In this document: in pieces, positions 61,234 to 64,000 of the stretch
Layout: the number at the start of each line of letters is the position of its first letter
Position numbering within the stretch: the stretch's first letter is position 1
Source of the DNA: Serpentinimonas barnesii
GTDB taxonomy: Bacteria; Pseudomonadota; Gammaproteobacteria; Burkholderiales; Burkholderiaceae_C
Assembly (NCBI RefSeq): GCF_000696225.1
Contig: NZ_BAWN01000013.1
Coordinates: 1-64,000, forward strand
DNA length: 64,000 nucleotides
Reading direction: 5' to 3'
Position numbers and translations under genes: made by a program
Notes under the pieces: generated by a model
Seen by the model: only the letters and a program-made list of their open reading frames with translations
The model's database searches: none
Told to the model about the DNA's origin: nothing

Positions 61234-62195
61234 TGCCTACCCAGTGCCCCGATGCCACTGGTTCGGGGCTGGCTGAGCGCCTGGGTTTGGTGGTCGGCAC
61301 CCACGGCCGCCACTGCTGGGTCGAGACCGACGACGGCCAGCGCCTGCTGTGCCACCCGCGTGGCAAAAAAGACGCCCCCTTGGTGGGCGACCGGGTCTGC
61401 TGGCAACCCAGCGGCGACGGTGGCACGATCATGCGCACGCTGGAGCGGCGCAATCTGTTCTACCGCCAAGACGAACTGCGCACCAAGTCTTTTGCTGCCA
61501 ACATCGACTTGTTGCTGGTGCTGCTGGCGGCCGACCCGGTGTTCTCGGAAAGCCAGCTCAACCGCGCCCTGGTGGCCGCCCGCGCCGCCGACATCGAGGC
61601 GCTGGTGGTGCTCAACAAGCAAGACTTGGGCCCGGCTTTCGACAGCGCCTGGGAGCGCCTGGCCCCCTATCGCGCCTTTGGGCAAACCGTGCTGCCACTG
61701 TGCCTTAATGCGCCAAGCAGCGCAGCGGGCGCGCCGGCAGACTGTAGCGACGGCGGCCTCGAGGCCCTGCACCAGCGCCTACAAGGGCGTGCGACGCTGG
61801 TGCTGGGCCCTTCGGGCACCGGCAAAAGCACCTTGGTCAACCGGCTCGTGCCCACGGCCTTGGCTGCCACTGGAGCGGTCTCGCGCGCGCTCAATTCGGG
61901 CCGCCACACCACCACCAGCAGCACCTGGTATTGGCTCGATGCGCAGCGCCGCTCGGCGCTGATCGACTCACCCGGCTTTCAGGAGTTTGGCCTGCGCCAC
62001 CTCGAGCCCCCGCAACTGGCGCACCTGATGCCCGACCTCGACGCCCATTGCGGGCAGTGCCGCTTCTACAACTGCACCCATCTGCATGAACCGGGTTGCG
62101 CGGTGCGGGCCGCCGTGGGTGCGGGCATCAACGAGCAGCGCTACCGGCTCTACGTCGATCTGCACCGCGAACTCAGCGTGGCGGCGCGCTACTAG
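61230..62195 (+). CDS. rsgA: ribosome small-subunit GTPase RsgA
   Basis: This 321-residue circularly permuted GTPase helps mature the 30S subunit. An N-terminal OB-fold (GLVVGTHGRHCWVETDDG, LVGDRVCW) is followed by the G4 motif VVLNKQD, then G1 GPSGTGKSTL, G2 GRHTTTSS, G3 DSPGFQEFGL, and the zinc knuckle CGQCRFYNCTHLHEPGC. The ATG at 61230 overlaps the M48 gene stop. The length matches the family. Confidence 0.95.
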   Translation: MMPTQCPDATGSGLAERLGLVVGTHGRHCWVETDDGQRLLCHPRGKKDAPLVGDRVCWQPSGDGGTIMRTLERRNLFYRQDELRTKSFAANIDLLLVLLAADPVFSESQLNRALVAARAADIEALVVLNKQDLGPAFDSAWERLAPYRAFGQTVLPLCLNAPSSAAGAPADCSDGGLEALHQRLQGRATLVLGPSGTGKSTLVNRLVPTALAATGAVSRALNSGRHTTTSSTWYWLDAQRRSALIDSPGFQEFGLRHLEPPQLAHLMPDLDAHCGQCRFYNCTHLHEPGCAVRAAVGAGINEQRYRLYVDLHRELSVAARY

Positions 62196-62213
62196 CCAAG
62201 CCCCCCGGAAACC

Positions 62214-63155
62214 TCACCAAACGCGCGCCAGCAGCGCCAGCGCCAGCAGCAGCAGCCACAGCAACACCCCGCGCCAAACCAGCCCCACCATGGTGGCCAG
62301 ATGGGCCAACTGGGGCACGCGGGCGTCGGACTCGTTCCAGCCCAACTCGGGCGAGTACAGGGGTTCACCCAAGGGCGGGCCGCTGCCTAGGCGCACATTC
62401 ATGGCCCCCGCACTGGCGGCCAGCAACAAGCCGTCGTTGCCCTTGGTCAGGGTGCCCTCTTGGCGCCAGTTGGCCAGCGCTTCCTCAAAATTGCCCACCA
62501 CCGCAAAAGCCAGCGCCGTGGCGCGCACCGGCACGTAATCGACCACGCACCAGCCACGCCGCGCTGCGGCGGCAGAGGCATCCTCGGCTGCGACCGTGGT
62601 GCGCACCGACCAATGGCGCGCCACGTGCAAGGCCATGCGGTACAACACCGCTCCGGCCGGCCCCAAACCCATCGCCGCAAACACCACAAACGCCACCATC
62701 ACCCCAAACACATGCCGGTGCGCGGCCAGCACCGAATGCTCGATCACGTGCCGCAGCAACTCCTGCTGCGGCAACTCGGCTACCTCCACCCCTTGCCAGC
62801 GCGCCAGCTCGGCCCGCGCCGCCGCCTCATCGCCCGACTCCAGCGCCACCCGGATGGAGGTGAAGTGGTGGCTGAACTGCCTAAAGCCCAGCGTGAGGTA
62901 GAGCACCAGCGCCGCCCACGCAAAACCGAGCAGACCGTGCACCCAGTTGAGCAAGCCGTAGATCAACAGCGCGAGCACGGTGGGCAGCAGCACCGCCAGC
63001 GCCCAAGCCAGCCAGCCATGCTGCCACTGCCCGGCATCGAGCCAGCGGCGCGCAGCGGCCGCCCAAGCGCGCAGCGCAGCGTGGGCCGGGTTGTCGTCGG
63101 GCAAGGGGCGCGCCTGTTCGAGCACCAAAGCCAAAATGAGGGCGAACAAGGTCAT
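62214..63155 (-). CDS. AmpE/CbiB-like integral membrane protein
   Basis: This 313-residue membrane protein has about five hydrophobic segments. LFALILALVLEQARPLPDDN at the N-terminus, WQGVEVAELPQQELLRHVIEHSVLAAHRHVFGVMVAFV and WCVVDYVPVRATALAFAVVGNFEEAL match the CobD/CbiB-family proteins of Burkholderiales, which look more like AmpE than the real adenosylcobinamide-phosphate synthase. It lacks the DRWLGEPP and SENLNDS motifs found in CbiB at 7287-8276. The role is unknown. Convergent with rsgA. Confidence 0.75.
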   Translation of the reverse strand: MTLFALILALVLEQARPLPDDNPAHAALRAWAAAARRWLDAGQWQHGWLAWALAVLLPTVLALLIYGLLNWVHGLLGFAWAALVLYLTLGFRQFSHHFTSIRVALESGDEAAARAELARWQGVEVAELPQQELLRHVIEHSVLAAHRHVFGVMVAFVVFAAMGLGPAGAVLYRMALHVARHWSVRTTVAAEDASAAAARRGWCVVDYVPVRATALAFAVVGNFEEALANWRQEGTLTKGNDGLLLAASAGAMNVRLGSGPPLGEPLYSPELGWNESDARVPQLAHLATMVGLVWRGVLLWLLLLALALLARVW

Positions 63156-63252
63156 GGGGTCGCATCATAACCAGCGCCAGCGGTTTCAGCCAACCCAGCG
63201 CGGGCTGCCCTGCACCGGCTCTGGGGCGCACTCGCCGCCAGAGCGCCGGGGC

Positions 63253-63912
63253 TCAGGCGCTCAACAGCCGGTACAGGTTGCGCAGCATGGCCGCCGTGGC
63301 GCCCCAGATGTAGCACTCCCGCGTGCCGTCGTGCCAAGGCATGGAAAACCACTGCCGGTGGCTGCCTTGCCAGAGCAACTCGTGGCGGCGGTGGTGGGCC
63401 GGGTTCATCAAATAAACCAGCGGCACTTCAAACACGGCCGCCACCTCGCGCGGATTGGGTTGCAAGCGCTGGCTGGCCTGCACCAGCGCCAACACCGGCG
63501 TGACGATGAAGCCGCTGCCGGTGGTGTAGGCGGGCAATTGACCGAGCACCTCGACCGCGTGCTGCGGCAGCCCGATCTCTTCTTGCGCTTCGCGCAAGGC
63601 GGCGGCTTGGGCGTCGGCATCGGTGGCGTCGACCTTGCCCCCAGGAAAAGCGATTTGGCCGGGGTGATCGGGCAAGGCAAGGCTGCGCTCGGTGAGCAAG
63701 AGCGTGGGCTGCGGCCCGGCGCGCACCGCCATCAACACCGCCGCCGGACTGGGCACGCGGTCGACGAAGCGGGGCTCGTGGCGCAACTCGGGCTGCCAGA
63801 CCGGGGGGCTTGCAAAGCGCTGGCGCAGCGCCATGGGCTGGCACTGCGCCAGCGCCACGGCGGGCAAATGGCTGTCGGTGCCGAGCACGGGCACTTGGGT
63901 GGGATCAAACAT
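63253..63912 (-). CDS. Nudix hydrolase, CoA pyrophosphatase type
   Basis: This 219-residue Nudix enzyme is probably a coenzyme A diphosphatase (NudL/YeaB-like). The Nudix box is AFPGGKVDATDADAQAAALREAQEEIGL, in the variant form with Asp in place of the first Glu typical of CoA pyrophosphatases. The companion motif just before it, LTERSLALPDHPGQIAFPGG, is the UPF0035 signature. The ATG at 63912 (MFDPTQVPV) is chosen over an upstream in-frame start because the earlier stretch is not conserved-looking. The 97-bp gap to 62214-63155 and the last 88 bp of the window show nothing else. Confidence 0.87.
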   Translation of the reverse strand: MFDPTQVPVLGTDSHLPAVALAQCQPMALRQRFASPPVWQPELRHEPRFVDRVPSPAAVLMAVRAGPQPTLLLTERSLALPDHPGQIAFPGGKVDATDADAQAAALREAQEEIGLPQHAVEVLGQLPAYTTGSGFIVTPVLALVQASQRLQPNPREVAAVFEVPLVYLMNPAHHRRHELLWQGSHRQWFSMPWHDGTRECYIWGATAAMLRNLYRLLSA

Positions 63913-64000
63913 AGCTGGCCGGGGGGCTGCCGCGCATGCCGCACCACACACACCCGCCTTGAAGTTAAGATGAGCCCTATTGTGCAGGTTTGGAAACCGC

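Noticed and set aside
62214-63155. Annotation of this gene as the B12 enzyme CbiB
   Set aside because: The diagnostic CbiB motifs are missing and a full CbiB is encoded in the corrinoid operon.

Overview
The window is 64 kb of GC-rich, densely packed bacterial chromosome. Gene content and order suggest a betaproteobacterium of the order Burkholderiales, probably Comamonadaceae or close to it: zapA followed by 6S RNA, sirB-cysB, xseB-ispA-dxs beside a Rieske oxygenase, thrB beside a BPSS1780-type membrane gene, and actP with a small DUF485-like partner. This is inferred from gene content, not from a marker gene. There is no rRNA or tRNA gene, insertion sequence, prophage, integron or CRISPR array. 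The window looks like core chromosome with one small toxin-antitoxin module.

Layout. 1-2.2 kb: acetate permease (actP plus small partner) on the minus strand, ending in a double terminator. 2.1-16.5 kb: a 14-gene minus-strand corrinoid operon (btuB, cobB, a signal-less BtuF-like gene, cobU, btuF, btuC, btuD, cobO, cbiB, cobD, cobQ, cobT, cobS, cobC) behind one cobalamin riboswitch. 16.6-18.9 kb: zapB-like gene, zapA, 6S RNA, a TauE/SafE permease and a SWIB-domain protein. 19-25.8 kb: holC and pepA, divergent from lptF-lptG, then a sirohydrochlorin chelatase, cysB and an aminotransferase. 25.9-34.4 kb: hrpA, argA, a Pro/Ala-rich lipoprotein, a ribosomal oxygenase divergent from a SlyD-like isomerase, and dut. 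34.4-38.3 kb: a TRAP transporter of the 2-oxoacid/monocarboxylate type. 38.3-41.5 kb: xseB-ispA-dxs. 41.7-47.3 kb: Rieske oxygenase, chemoreceptor, acyltransferase, sugar nucleotidyltransferase and a ClpP-fold-like lipoprotein. 47.3-58.3 kb: polA, thrB, BPSS1780 protein, a UvrD-type helicase, motAB stator and rhlE helicase. 58.6-64 kb: a HigBA-like toxin-antitoxin pair, orn, M48 protease, rsgA, an AmpE/CbiB-like membrane protein and a CoA-pyrophosphatase-like Nudix enzyme.

How the genes work together. The corrinoid operon encodes outer-membrane uptake (BtuB), an inner-membrane ABC importer (BtuFCD), adenosylation and amidation (CobB, CobO, CobQ), and nucleotide-loop assembly (CbiB, CobD, CobU, CobT, CobS, CobC). 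No corrin-ring methylases are present, so within this window it reads as salvage plus late synthesis. actP and the TRAP transporter are both monocarboxylate uptake systems. A similar TAGGG-N4-CCCTA-type site lies upstream of both and of the Pro/Ala lipoprotein, which suggests a shared carbon-source regulator. A chemoreceptor and a MotAB pair imply motility.

Several promoters look leaderless: a TACAAT-like -10 lies only 6-9 nt from the ATG and there is no ribosome binding site. The clearest are a 16-codon upstream ORF before thrB and the roxA/slyD pair, whose start codons are 14 bp apart and share a palindromic -10 element. I found no clearly undescribed multi-gene system. The best leads are the signal-less BtuF paralogue, the shared operator-like site, the leaderless/uORF arrangements and the divergent ClpP-like lipoprotein.
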